Assembly: GCA_016187725.1 (NCBI GenBank)
Contig: JACPJE010000055.1
Span: 1 to 64,000 of the forward strand
DNA length: 64,000 nucleotides
Origin: Candidatus Latescibacterota bacterium
Lineage (GTDB): Bacteria; Latescibacterota; UBA2968; UBA8231
Direction: 5' to 3'
Both the position numbers and the translations under genes were made by a program. Every line of letters begins with the position of its first letter. Within the stretch, counting starts at the first letter, position 1. Of the stretch, positions 1-8,908 are shown one piece after another. The notes beneath the pieces were generated by a model. It saw only the letters and a program-made list of their open reading frames with translations, was not told the DNA's origin and did not search any database.

Positions 1-164
1 TACGGCGGTGAGGTGATCACACAATCAATGATTTCATCAGGGATCTCATTTATTACTTTTATACAATCCCCTGTTAAGATTCCGTAATCATGCCCTTCAT
101 GAAGGACTTGCAGCAGCACCTTCTCATTATTCATTAGTGCCGCCTTCTTTTTTAGAGATTTCAT
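1..164 (-). CDS. DNA methyltransferase, N-terminal fragment (runs off left edge)
   Basis: Reverse-strand translation MKSLKKKAALMNNEKVLLQVLHEGHDYGILTGDCIKVINEIPDEIIDCVITSPPY; ends in catalytic motif IV TSPPY exactly at the window edge. Confidence 0.8.
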   Translation of the reverse strand, partial: MKSLKKKAALMNNEKVLLQVLHEGHDYGILTGDCIKVINEIPDEIIDCVITSPP

Positions 165-262
165 TTTACCCTTTCGACATAGGTACCTCGCGACTGGTCG
201 CGATTCCCAGTGGGGCATGGAGCCTCACCACCGCAACCCCACAACCCTGCCGCGAGACAGAT

Positions 263-517
263 TTATTCGCGCGGCACTGAGACAGTTAGTGTTTCACCTA
301 TCCTATAGACCGGGGCTAGTCCACGAATTTCATCGCCCACCTTACGCCGTTCAGTTTCATCGGACAGTAAGAGGTTAAGGTCGGACAAACTCATAATTAT
401 GGCTTGAGATGTGTTCCGACGTTTGATAACATACCGGGTGCTTTCTTGAACCACAGAATCCATGATTTGCCCGAAGTTATTCTGCGCTTCAGTAGAAGAA
501 ACTATCTTCGTCAACAT
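263..517 (-). CDS. Phd/YefM-family type II antitoxin-like protein
   Basis: MLTKIVSSTEAQNNFGQIMDSVVQESTRYVIKRRNTSQAIIMSLSDLNLLL; typical Phd/YefM N-terminal pattern; AAGGAG Shine-Dalgarno upstream of 517. Confidence 0.75.
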   Translation of the reverse strand: MLTKIVSSTEAQNNFGQIMDSVVQESTRYVIKRRNTSQAIIMSLSDLNLLLSDETERRKVGDEIRGLAPVYRIGETLTVSVPRE

Positions 518-541
518 GTCGTCTCCTTTTTTAGCCATATC

Positions 542-554
542 AGCTATTTTAGCT
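542..554. promoter_or_regulatory. Inverted repeat AGCTA-TTT-TAGCT, candidate operator of the antitoxin gene
   Basis: Perfect 5-bp arms, 25 nt upstream of the antitoxin start in an AT-rich divergent intergenic region. Confidence 0.35.
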
Positions 555-610
555 AAATAGAGGAACCATGGCAATAACAAAGAAATCTGCTGTGCTGGTC
601 CGGTGAACCC

Positions 611-1747
611 ATGAAGATCACCGGCGTCGATACCCTCACCTCCTGGGCCGGCCTGCGCAACTGGGTGCTGGTCAAGGTCCGCACCGACACCGAACTCTTC
701 GGCTGGGGCGAGGCCACCCTCGAAGGGTACGAGGACAGCGTGGTCGCCTGCGTGCAGCAGTTGGCCGGGCGGCTGGTGGGCCAGGACGCCCTGGCTGTGG
801 AGCACGTCTGGCAGCAGCTCTACCGCCACAGCTTCTGGCGCGGCGGGCCGGTGCACAACTCGGCCCTGGCCGCCCTGGACCAGGCCCTGTGGGACCTGCG
901 CGGCAAGGCCTGGGGCGTGCCGGTGTACCGCCTGCTGGGCGGGCCAGTGCGTCAGCAGGTGCGGCTCTACACCCACGTGGGCATCTACCAGCCCCAGCGC
1001 ATGGTCGAGGACGCCCAGCGCGACGTGGAAGACGGCTTCACCGCCATGAAGACCGGGGCCTGGGCCGGCGACACCCTGCTCGCCGAACCGGAGCGAATCG
1101 GGATCTTTGCCGAGCGCATCGGCCTCCTGCGGCAGAGCCTGGGGCCGGCAGTGGACATCATGGTCGATGACCACGGCCGGGGCCGGCCCTCCAGCGCCCT
1201 GCGCCTGATGCGGGCCCTCGAACCCTTCAAGCTGCTCTTCTTCGAGGAGGCGGTGCAGCCCGACGATTTGGAGGGCCTGGAGTTGCTGCGCGCCGCTGCC
1301 CCCCAGGTGGACCTGGCTGCCGGCGAGCGCCTCTTCTCCAAATGGGACTTCCGCCCGGTGCTCGAAAAACGCCTGGTCGACGTCATCCAGCCCGACCTGT
1401 GCCACGCCGGGGGGATCAGCGAGGTGAAGAAGATCGCCGCCCTGGCCGAGGCCTATTACGTGCTGGTGGCACCCCACAATCCACAGGGGCCGGTCTCCAC
1501 CGCGGCCTGCGCCCATCTGGCCCTGGCCATCCCCAACTTCCTGATCCTCGAATACGTGCGCCAAAAGCCTTTCCGCGACCAGGCCCTGCGCGAAGCCTGG
1601 GTGGTGGACAAGGGTTGCCTCCAGGTCCCCGACCGCCCCGGCCTGGGTGTGGACCTGGACGAAGAGGCCCTGCTGACCAGCCCCATGCACCGGCACAGCG
1701 GCCCAGTGGACTGCTACGCGGCTGATGGCAGTGTGCGCGATGTGTGA
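611..1747 (+). CDS. Mandelate racemase/muconate lactonizing enzyme family, galactonate dehydratase-like
   Basis: Enolase-superfamily N-terminal lid and barrel; ALDQALWDLRGKAWGVPVYRLLGG, MVDDHGR, H-N-P loop (APHNPQGPVS). Confidence 0.85.
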   Translation: MKITGVDTLTSWAGLRNWVLVKVRTDTELFGWGEATLEGYEDSVVACVQQLAGRLVGQDALAVEHVWQQLYRHSFWRGGPVHNSALAALDQALWDLRGKAWGVPVYRLLGGPVRQQVRLYTHVGIYQPQRMVEDAQRDVEDGFTAMKTGAWAGDTLLAEPERIGIFAERIGLLRQSLGPAVDIMVDDHGRGRPSSALRLMRALEPFKLLFFEEAVQPDDLEGLELLRAAAPQVDLAAGERLFSKWDFRPVLEKRLVDVIQPDLCHAGGISEVKKIAALAEAYYVLVAPHNPQGPVSTAACAHLALAIPNFLILEYVRQKPFRDQALREAWVVDKGCLQVPDRPGLGVDLDEEALLTSPMHRHSGPVDCYAADGSVRDV

Positions 1748-1769
1748 ACCATCGATGAAAGGACCCTCC

Positions 1770-2423
1770 ATGCTCAAGTGCTCCACCTCCCTGTGGTCCG
1801 CGGACCTGGGTGAGCTGGCCGCCGAGATCCGCCGCGTCGAGCCCTTTTCCGAGCGCTTCCACCTCGACGTGGCCGACGGCCACTACACCCCCAACCTGCT
1901 CTTCTTCCCGGATCTGGTAAAAACCCTGCGACCCCACACCCAGAAGCCCTTCGAGGTCCACCTGATGACCACCGACCCCCTGGCCTGGATAGCCCCCTTT
2001 GCCGAGGCCGGCGCCGATGTCTTCATCTTCTGCTTCGACGCGGTCCCCGATCCGGGCGCGGTGCTCAAGGCCATCAAGGCCAGCGGCAAAGAGGCCGGGG
2101 TTTCCCTGCTCCTCACCGAGGACCTCGACCTCTTGGAGCCGCACTGGCAAAATCTGGATGTGCTGACCATCGTGGGCACCGCCATGGGCATCAAGGGCGC
2201 CCCCATGGATGCGGGGGTACCCGACAAGATCCGCCGGGCCCGACGCCTCATCGACCAGCAGGGCCTCTCCACCCTGATCCAGGCCGACGGGGGCATCCGC
2301 CGCGAGACCGTGCCCCTCTTGGCCGCGGCCGGGGCCGACTACATCGTGCCCGGTTCGCTGATGTTCAAGGAAGAGCCGGCGGCCATGCGGCAGTGGCTGG
2401 CCACCCTGAGGAGGGACCCATGA
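1770..2423 (+). CDS. Ribulose-phosphate 3-epimerase-like protein
   Basis: LKCSTSLWSADLGELAAEI...FHLDVADGHYTPNLLF...VHLMTTDP...QADGGIRRETVPLLAAAGADYIVPGSLMF. Confidence 0.85.
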   Translation: MLKCSTSLWSADLGELAAEIRRVEPFSERFHLDVADGHYTPNLLFFPDLVKTLRPHTQKPFEVHLMTTDPLAWIAPFAEAGADVFIFCFDAVPDPGAVLKAIKASGKEAGVSLLLTEDLDLLEPHWQNLDVLTIVGTAMGIKGAPMDAGVPDKIRRARRLIDQQGLSTLIQADGGIRRETVPLLAAAGADYIVPGSLMFKEEPAAMRQWLATLRRDP

Positions 2424-3235
2424 GCATAGGAAAGGAACTGCGCCTGGGCCGCCTCTTCGCCCACCCCTCGGGCCGGCTGTGTTCGGTGGCTGCCGACCAC
2501 TTCATCGGCTACCAGGATGGCCTGCCCGCCGGATTGCGCGATCTGCCGCGCACCATCACCGCTATCGTCGAAGGACGCCCCGACGCCCTCACCCTGCACA
2601 AGGGCGCGGCCCTGCACTGCGGCGGCCTCCTGGCCGGCAAGGTGCCCCTCATCGTGCAGAGCGTCGCCGGCCGGCCCGACGACAGCGCCGACGAGCACCT
2701 GGCCCTGCCCCAGGATGCCCTGCGCCTGGGCGCCGATGCCTTTGCCATCGCCGCCTTTGTGCGCGGAGCCACGGAAGCGGCTCACCTGCGGCGGGTGGCC
2801 GACCTGGTGCGCCAGGCCGAGGAATGGGCCCTGCCGGTGATCCTGCACATCTACCCGCGCCGCTTTCTGCCCGATGGCAAGGTGGAAATCGTCCATACCC
2901 CCGAGGACATCGCCTGGACCCTGCGCTGCGGGGTGGAACTGGGCGTGGACGTGATCAAGACCCCCTATACTGGCGACCCGCAGAGCTTTGGCCAGCTCGT
3001 CGAGGAGTGCCCCGCCCCGGTAGTGGCTGCCGGCGGCCCCAAAGCCGCCACCCTGCACCAGGCCCTGGAGTTGGCCGCAGGGGTGGTGCAGAGCGGGGCT
3101 GCGGGCCTGACCGTGGGCCGCAACGTGTGGGGCCTTGCCGACATCGCCGCGGCGGTGCGCGCCTTCAAGGCCGTGGTTCACGAGGGGAAAAGCGCCGCTG
3201 GCGCGCTGCAGCAAGAAGGATTGACAGCCGAATGA
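2420..3235 (+). CDS. Class I aldolase of the DhnA/DeoC/LsrF type
   Basis: VIKTPYTGD lysine region, AAGGPKAAT, GLTVGRNVWG; ATGA overlap with the upstream gene. Confidence 0.75.
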   Translation: MSIGKELRLGRLFAHPSGRLCSVAADHFIGYQDGLPAGLRDLPRTITAIVEGRPDALTLHKGAALHCGGLLAGKVPLIVQSVAGRPDDSADEHLALPQDALRLGADAFAIAAFVRGATEAAHLRRVADLVRQAEEWALPVILHIYPRRFLPDGKVEIVHTPEDIAWTLRCGVELGVDVIKTPYTGDPQSFGQLVEECPAPVVAAGGPKAATLHQALELAAGVVQSGAAGLTVGRNVWGLADIAAAVRAFKAVVHEGKSAAGALQQEGLTAE

Positions 3236-4143
3236 AGATCGAGGTCCTGGGGCTGGGCGCGGTGGCAGTGGACGAGATCCTGCACGTGGACCACTACCCT
3301 CCGGCAGATGCCAAGGCCCAGGTGCGGCGCCGGGAGCGGCGCTGCGGCGGGCTGGCGGCCACTGCCCTGGTGGCCGCGGCACGCCTGGGTTGCCGTTGCG
3401 CGTACGCCGGGGTGCTGGGCATGGACGAGCCTTCCGCCTTTGCGGCCCGCTGCCTGGAGCAGGAGGGCATCGACCTGAGCCAGGCCCAGCGCCGGCCCGA
3501 AGCCCAGATCATCCGCTCGGCCATCATCGCCGACCTGGGGGCCGGCACCCGCAATATCTTCTTCGACCTCAACGGCGTGGTGGGCGCCGGCGATGGCTGG
3601 CCCCCCGAGGAACTTATCCACAACACCCGGGTACTGCTGGTGGATTTCATCGGCATGAAGGGCATGATCCGCGCCGCCCGCCTGGCCCGCAGGGCCGGGG
3701 TGCCGGTGGTGGGAGACCTGGAGGACGACAGCGCCCCCGGGTTCGCCGAACTGCTGGGCCTGGTGGACCACCTGGTGCTCTCGCACGAATTCGCCCTGCG
3801 CTATACCGGCCAAAGCGAGCCGGCCCGCGCTGCGCAAGCACTCTGGCAACCCGACCGCGCCCTGGTGGCCATCACCTGCGGGGCCGCCGGCTCCTGGGTC
3901 GTCACCGGCGGCCAGCCGGTCCACCACCCTGCCTTCACCGTCAAAACCGTGGACACCACCGGCTGCGGGGATGTCTTCCACGGCGCGTACGCCGCTGGCC
4001 TGGCCCAGGGCTTGGACCTGGACGCCTGCCTGCGGCTGGCCTCAGCCACCGCTGCCCTCAAGGCCAGCCGCCGGGGCGGCCAGGAGACCATCCCGAAGCG
4101 CGCCGAGGTGGAGCGCTTCATCAAAGAGAGGAATCCCGCGTGA
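3232..4143 (+). CDS. PfkB-family carbohydrate kinase
   Basis: Start MKIEVLGLGAVAVDEIL; C-terminal PfkB signature DTTGCGDVFHGAYAAGL. Confidence 0.88.
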   Translation: MKIEVLGLGAVAVDEILHVDHYPPADAKAQVRRRERRCGGLAATALVAAARLGCRCAYAGVLGMDEPSAFAARCLEQEGIDLSQAQRRPEAQIIRSAIIADLGAGTRNIFFDLNGVVGAGDGWPPEELIHNTRVLLVDFIGMKGMIRAARLARRAGVPVVGDLEDDSAPGFAELLGLVDHLVLSHEFALRYTGQSEPARAAQALWQPDRALVAITCGAAGSWVVTGGQPVHHPAFTVKTVDTTGCGDVFHGAYAAGLAQGLDLDACLRLASATAALKASRRGGQETIPKRAEVERFIKERNPA

Positions 4144-5135
4144 GCAAACTCAAGGTGGCCGTGGTGGGCACCGGCAACGTGGCCCAGAAGAACTATCTGC
4201 CCTTCCTGTCCCGCGACGCCGAGGTCTCCCTGGGTTACTACAGCCGCACCGCCGCCAAGGCCCAGACCTGCGCCGACCAGTTCGGCGGTCAGACCTTCGC
4301 CTCGGTGGCCGAACTGATGGACTGGGCCCCGGACACCGCCCTGGTCCTCACCCGCGAGACCCAGCGCCTGGAGGCGGCCCTCGCCCTGCTCGAACACACT
4401 CCCCGCCGAATCTTCTTTGAAAAGCCTCTGGTCGCCCGCCGCGGCCAGGAACAGGTGGACGAGCAGGACTTCGCCGACGGGCGGGATATCCTGCGCCGGG
4501 CCAAGGCCATCCATTGCGAGACGGCGATGGTCTTCAACTACCGCTTCTTCGACCACTCGCAGCTCGCCAGGCGGGTGGCCGCCGAACGGGATTTCGGCCA
4601 GGTCCTCGAAGTCACCGGCCTGGTGCACTACGCCTGCTGGAGCCATGCCATCGACCTGATCCACTTCTTCGCCGGCCCCATCGCCCAGATCAGCGCCCTG
4701 AGCAGTAAGTCCATACGCGAGGGCAAGAGCATGAAGGTCGAAGACGTGGCCGCTGCCTTCCGCACCAAAGGCGACGCTGCCGGCACCCTGATCGGCACCG
4801 CGGCCCTGGCCTGGGAATTCCCGCTCTTTGAATTATCTCTCAACTTTGAGCGCGGCCACATCCGCCTGCAGGACCTGGACGGCGATCTGGAGATCATGGA
4901 CGCACGTGGCGAAGTAGAACGCTACGGCATCCCCCGCCACCGCTCGCGCTGGGACCAGTACAACCAATCCTTCGAGAAATCCCTGGCCGCGTATCTCGAC
5001 TCCATCCGCACCAACCAGCCGCCTCCGGTACCCGGGCGCTTTGGCCTGCTCGAACTGCAGGTGGAGGCCGGCCTCAAGCGCTCCATCGCCCAACAACGGC
5101 CGGTAGTGCTGGACGCGGAATTCCCCCTGGACTGA
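4140..5135 (+). CDS. Gfo/Idh/MocA-family oxidoreductase
   Basis: GTG start overlapping the upstream stop; Rossmann KVAVVGTGNVAQKNYLPFL, FFEKPLV motif. Confidence 0.85.
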   Translation: MSKLKVAVVGTGNVAQKNYLPFLSRDAEVSLGYYSRTAAKAQTCADQFGGQTFASVAELMDWAPDTALVLTRETQRLEAALALLEHTPRRIFFEKPLVARRGQEQVDEQDFADGRDILRRAKAIHCETAMVFNYRFFDHSQLARRVAAERDFGQVLEVTGLVHYACWSHAIDLIHFFAGPIAQISALSSKSIREGKSMKVEDVAAAFRTKGDAAGTLIGTAALAWEFPLFELSLNFERGHIRLQDLDGDLEIMDARGEVERYGIPRHRSRWDQYNQSFEKSLAAYLDSIRTNQPPPVPGRFGLLELQVEAGLKRSIAQQRPVVLDAEFPLD

Positions 5136-5170
5136 TCAGAGCGACAACCGAGGGTCGGGAGTGCCTTGAA

Positions 5171-5348
5171 GGTATCTCCCGGGGGGCGGTCGGGCTGGGA
5201 AGTCCGCGTGGTAGCAGGGCCGGGTAGCGGAGCCAGAGCGAGCGAGGGTGAAGGACGCGCCTGGGGAGATACCGGAAGGGCATTCCCGGCCCGATGGCCT
5301 GGGGAAAACCCGGAATGGCATGCAACGCCACAACGTATGTGGCGTTGC
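5171..5348. repeat. Structured intergenic repeat, copy A
   Basis: Inverted arms GGTATCTCCC (5171-5180)/GGGAGATACC (5264-5273) plus hairpin GCAACGCCAC-AACGTAT-GTGGCGTTGC (5322-5348); related to copies B-E. Confidence 0.85.
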
Positions 5349-5393
5349 CCCCAAGGCGGCACAACTACCGCAACCAAAGAGGAGACATCGGGC

Positions 5394-6446
5394 ATGGCCC
5401 ACATCGTCAAAGCCGAATACCTCGAAGATCTGACCGCCGCGATCTTCCAGCACCACGGCACCCCACCCGCTGACGCCCGCACCGTGGCCCGCCTGCTGGT
5501 GGAGGCCGACCTGATGGGCCTGCACTCCCACGGCACCCTGCGGGTGCCCCAGTACGTGGGCGACATCCGCCAGGGCACCATCGTCCCCGGCGCCGAATTG
5601 CGCGTCGCCGAGCAGACCCCCACCGCCATGCTGGTAGACGCCCAGTGGAACTTCGGCCAGGTGGGGGCCACCCGCACCGCCGAGCTGGCCGTGGAGCGGG
5701 CCAGGACCCTGGGGCTGGCCTGCGCCAGCCTGCGCCGCTGCCGCCACGTGGGCCGGGTGGGCGCGTACACCGAACAGGCCGCCGCCAAAGGCTGTGTGGC
5801 CCTGGCTGCCTGCAGCACCGCCGGCGAGGGCCACTGGGTGGCTCCCTTCGGCGGGCGCGAGGGCCGGCTGGGCACCAACCCCCTGGCCTTTGCCGCGCCC
5901 ACCGGCAAGATCCCCATCTCCATGGACTTCGCCACCTCGGCCCTGCCCGAAGGCCGGGTGCGCTTCTACCGCGACACTGAGCAGCCCCTGCCCCCCGACT
6001 CGCTGGTGGACAAGGAAGGCAGACCTACCCTCGATCCCAACGACCTCTACGCCCCGGCGAGAAAAGCGCTGGGCGCCATCCTGCCCTTCGGCGGGCCCCA
6101 AGGGTACAAGGGTTTCGGCCTGGGGCTGATGGCCCAGATCCTCAGCGCCCTGCTGGGGGTGCCGGCCTGGATGGAGGAAGGGCTGGAGGCCAACGGCAAC
6201 AATGTATGGATCCTGGCCATCGACGTGGAGCGCTTCATGACCGCCGACCGCTTCCGCGCCGAGTTAGGAGGGCTGATCGACTATGTAAGATCCTCGGCGC
6301 CAGTGCAGGGGAGCAAAGGAATACTGATGCCGGGCCAGCGCGAATTCGAGCTAATGGAAGCGCGCCGTCGCGAGGGCATCCCCCTCGAAGAAGGGGTCTG
6401 GTCCCAGGTCCGGAAAACCGCCGAAGAGGCGGGGGTGAAGGTCTGA
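5394..6446 (+). CDS. Ldh2-family (malate/L-lactate/sulfolactate dehydrogenase-like) oxidoreductase
   Basis: LMGLHSHGTLRVPQYV, FGGREGRLGTNPLAFAAPT, FGGPQGYKGFGLGLMAQIL. Confidence 0.88.
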   Translation: MAHIVKAEYLEDLTAAIFQHHGTPPADARTVARLLVEADLMGLHSHGTLRVPQYVGDIRQGTIVPGAELRVAEQTPTAMLVDAQWNFGQVGATRTAELAVERARTLGLACASLRRCRHVGRVGAYTEQAAAKGCVALAACSTAGEGHWVAPFGGREGRLGTNPLAFAAPTGKIPISMDFATSALPEGRVRFYRDTEQPLPPDSLVDKEGRPTLDPNDLYAPARKALGAILPFGGPQGYKGFGLGLMAQILSALLGVPAWMEEGLEANGNNVWILAIDVERFMTADRFRAELGGLIDYVRSSAPVQGSKGILMPGQREFELMEARRREGIPLEEGVWSQVRKTAEEAGVKV

Positions 6447-6510
6447 TAGCAAACCAGCAGCCACACAGATCAGGACCAGCTCCGCACCGCGGCGGGGAGA
6501 TGACCCTGAA

Positions 6511-6736
6511 AGCCTTTCCCGGGGGGTGGCCGGGTAGGGAAGTCCGCGTGGTCGGGGGTCGGGTAGCGGAGCCAGAGCGCGCGAGGCGCAACGCCCCAAC
6601 GTATGGGGCGTTGCGGGGGTTGGGTCTTGGGGGAGGGCAGCGCTTTTTGCGCCGCACCCCATACGTTGGGGTGCGGCGGGACGCGCCTTGGGAAAGGCTG
6701 AAATGGCATGCAACGCCCCAACGTATGGGGCGTTGC
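6511..6736. repeat. Structured intergenic repeat, copy B
   Basis: Arms AGCCTTTCCC (6511-6520)/GGGAAAGGCT (6690-6699); hairpins at 6588-6614, 6651-6677 (opposite orientation) and 6710-6736. Confidence 0.88.
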
Positions 6737-6761
6737 CACCGACGCAACCCGCTGGTGCCCC

Positions 6762-8651
6762 CTACCACGGCAGCGCGTAGCTGGGATCGTTGGCGAAGCG
6801 CTCCATGCCCAGCTCCAAGGTCACCCCGGTGCCCGGGGCCAGGCGCACGCAGAAGTGTTTGGCGTTCACCTCCACCACCCGTTCCTCCAGCGCCGCCTCC
6901 ACCCGCTCGCGGTACTGGGTATCCGTCCAATGCGGGCTCAGATCCCCGACGCGGTCCCGGGTCCGGTACTTCACCTGCGTGAAGCGGTGCTCGCCAAAGG
7001 CCCCGCCCTGCACCACCACCTGCCGCTCCTGGCCGGCGCTCAGGTTGACCAGGTGTACCACCGCCCGCCGGTCCTCCAGCTTCTCCACCAAGGCCGCCAC
7101 CTCCGGGGGCAGGCCCGGGCGCCGGGCCTGGGCGTCAAAGTAGCGCAGCCGCACCATCAGCAGGCCACCGTTGTAGTTGAAGAGCGGCCCGCCCATGGTC
7201 AACTGCACCAATCCTTCCACCGTGATGGGGTTGCGCACCTGCAGGTACCAGTCGCCAAAGGTGGAAGGATCCTGGGTGTCGTCGCGCATGAAGGCCAGGC
7301 GTTGGTACACCTGGGCGTGGTTGTGGCGCAGGATCTCCGCCGGGTACTCGGGATATTCCCCCATCAGGTACGCCAGCCAGGGGGCCTCGTGCCCGCCGCT
7401 GTGTTTGGTGAAGAGCGGGATCACCCGCTGGTAGTCGCGGCTCTGGTGGTCGCGGGTGCGGCGGATGCGCTCCAGGTCCTCCTCGGCCATACTCAGGGTC
7501 CACAGGTGGGCCAGGTACCGGGCCGAGAGCGGGGCGTACCCCTCCCACCCGCGGTCGTTGTAGAAATGGGGCACCTGCAGGGTGCCATTCTCCATTCGCC
7601 CCTGCTCGATGAGCCGGTCGAGCTGACCGCGGTAGAAATCGAAATAGCTCCGGTCGCGCCACAGCAGGGCCGCGTTCTCCACCGCGCTCAACGGAGCCTC
7701 TCCCAGGGTGTGCCAGCCGTGGGGCCAGGTCCAGCCATAGTACCCCCCGTACCACTTGCCCTCCATACACTCGCCGATCCGACCGGACAGCCCCACGTTG
7801 TCGGGCAGCAGGCCGCCGTTCTGGCGGGCCCGCTCCATCCAGGCTTCCAGGTACTCGCACACCCAGACCCGGTGTTCCTCCCCGCCGCCGGCCAGGTACG
7901 CGTTGGCCACCAGGCTGGTGGCCGCCAGGTTCACTGCCGCGTCCCCGCGCGCCATGCGCGCCACCAGAGCCGCGCCCATTTTCAACTCATTGGCCGGGTC
8001 GCGCAGATCCTCGACCGTCTGGATGCCGGGGATGTCCAGGTAGGGCAGAGGCCAGGGCTTCCAACCGGAGTACGCGTAGCGGGTGTAATACTTGTCGAAA
8101 TTGCGCCAGGCCGGCCCCATGCTGCCGTTGTGCGGAGAACGGATGAGTCTCTTATCGGGGTCATAGTTGGGCGCCGCCGGGTCATGGCCCAGGAAGAAGC
8201 CGGCGTACCGGCGGGCCCGCTCGGCGTTGCGCTGGTGCTGCGGGTCAGCCAGGCAGAGCAGGTAGAAGAAGACGTACCCCTCGCCCTGGTGCATCCAGTC
8301 GTACCCCTGCTCGTACTCCTTGACCACCATGGGGTGGCCGTGGCCCGAGTCGTACCCGGCGAACTGCCGGGTGATGGCCTCCCACTCCCGGTGGGTGTGC
8401 TCCAGAAAACTGGCATCCCCTCCCAACAGGTAAAAGAGCGGCCAGTTGTGGAAACTCTCGTACGCGTCGTCCAGGCCGTCGATGCTGGAAAAATCCTCGG
8501 TGGTGGGCCACAGGATGGTCCCGTCCGGGCGCACGTACTTCTCCAGCAGTGGGGCAGCGGACTGGTTCATCAGGGCGATCAGGCTGCGCTCCAGCACCGC
8601 CCATTCGGGCGGGTGGATGAAGGGGGCGTTGGCTTCGATCTCGGTCATCAT
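6762..8651 (-). CDS. Uncharacterised large protein (629 aa), possibly an alpha/alpha-toroid carbohydrate-active protein
   Basis: Long ORF with good coding composition, many aromatic-rich helices (FHNWPLFYLLGGD, YGWTWPHGWHTLGEA); no decisive family motif recognised. Confidence 0.6.
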   Translation of the reverse strand: MMTEIEANAPFIHPPEWAVLERSLIALMNQSAAPLLEKYVRPDGTILWPTTEDFSSIDGLDDAYESFHNWPLFYLLGGDASFLEHTHREWEAITRQFAGYDSGHGHPMVVKEYEQGYDWMHQGEGYVFFYLLCLADPQHQRNAERARRYAGFFLGHDPAAPNYDPDKRLIRSPHNGSMGPAWRNFDKYYTRYAYSGWKPWPLPYLDIPGIQTVEDLRDPANELKMGAALVARMARGDAAVNLAATSLVANAYLAGGGEEHRVWVCEYLEAWMERARQNGGLLPDNVGLSGRIGECMEGKWYGGYYGWTWPHGWHTLGEAPLSAVENAALLWRDRSYFDFYRGQLDRLIEQGRMENGTLQVPHFYNDRGWEGYAPLSARYLAHLWTLSMAEEDLERIRRTRDHQSRDYQRVIPLFTKHSGGHEAPWLAYLMGEYPEYPAEILRHNHAQVYQRLAFMRDDTQDPSTFGDWYLQVRNPITVEGLVQLTMGGPLFNYNGGLLMVRLRYFDAQARRPGLPPEVAALVEKLEDRRAVVHLVNLSAGQERQVVVQGGAFGEHRFTQVKYRTRDRVGDLSPHWTDTQYRERVEAALEERVVEVNAKHFCVRLAPGTGVTLELGMERFANDPSYALPW

Positions 8652-8769
8652 GGTTTAATAATCTCCTTGGGAATACAAATATAGCGTATATTGGGGCTGT
8701 ATCGAGAGGTTGAGCAGTGGACGCAGGGCATCCTTCGCATTGAGGGATGACACCAAAAGGAGGTCTCCA

Positions 8770-8904
8770 GTGGGAGACACTGGCAAGAAGGACAAGGACA
8801 AGCGGCGCAAACAGCAGATCCTGAAAAAAGAGAAACAGCAAAAAGAAAAGCAGGACAGGCAATCGAGCAGCTCCATGTCCCCGCTGCTGAGGGGGAGGAA
8901 GTAA
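8770..8904 (+). CDS. Small Lys/Gln-rich protein (44 aa)
   Basis: GTG start preceded by AAAGGAGG; MGDTGKKDKDKRRKQQILKKEKQQKEKQDRQSSSSMSPLLRGRK. Confidence 0.5.
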   Translation: MGDTGKKDKDKRRKQQILKKEKQQKEKQDRQSSSSMSPLLRGRK

Positions 8905-8908
8905 GCGC

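Noticed and set aside
263-1786. 507-aa minus-strand ORF across the antitoxin and dehydratase gene
   Set aside because: Most of it is the antisense of the well-supported dehydratase gene; only the last 84 codons (263-517) look like a real protein with its own SD.
6391-6713. Small ORFs such as MATPHTLGRCMPF... translated from the repeats
   Set aside because: They arise from the palindromic repeat sequence itself and occur on both strands; no SD or independent conservation evident.
5322-6736. CRISPR array suggested by repeated AACGTAT hairpins
   Set aside because: Repeats are not regularly spaced, are inverted relative to each other, and the intervals are themselves conserved between copies rather than unique spacers.
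6708-8684. 658-aa plus-strand ORF
   Set aside because: Antisense shadow of the 629-aa minus-strand gene; begins inside a repeat hairpin and has no protein-like motif.
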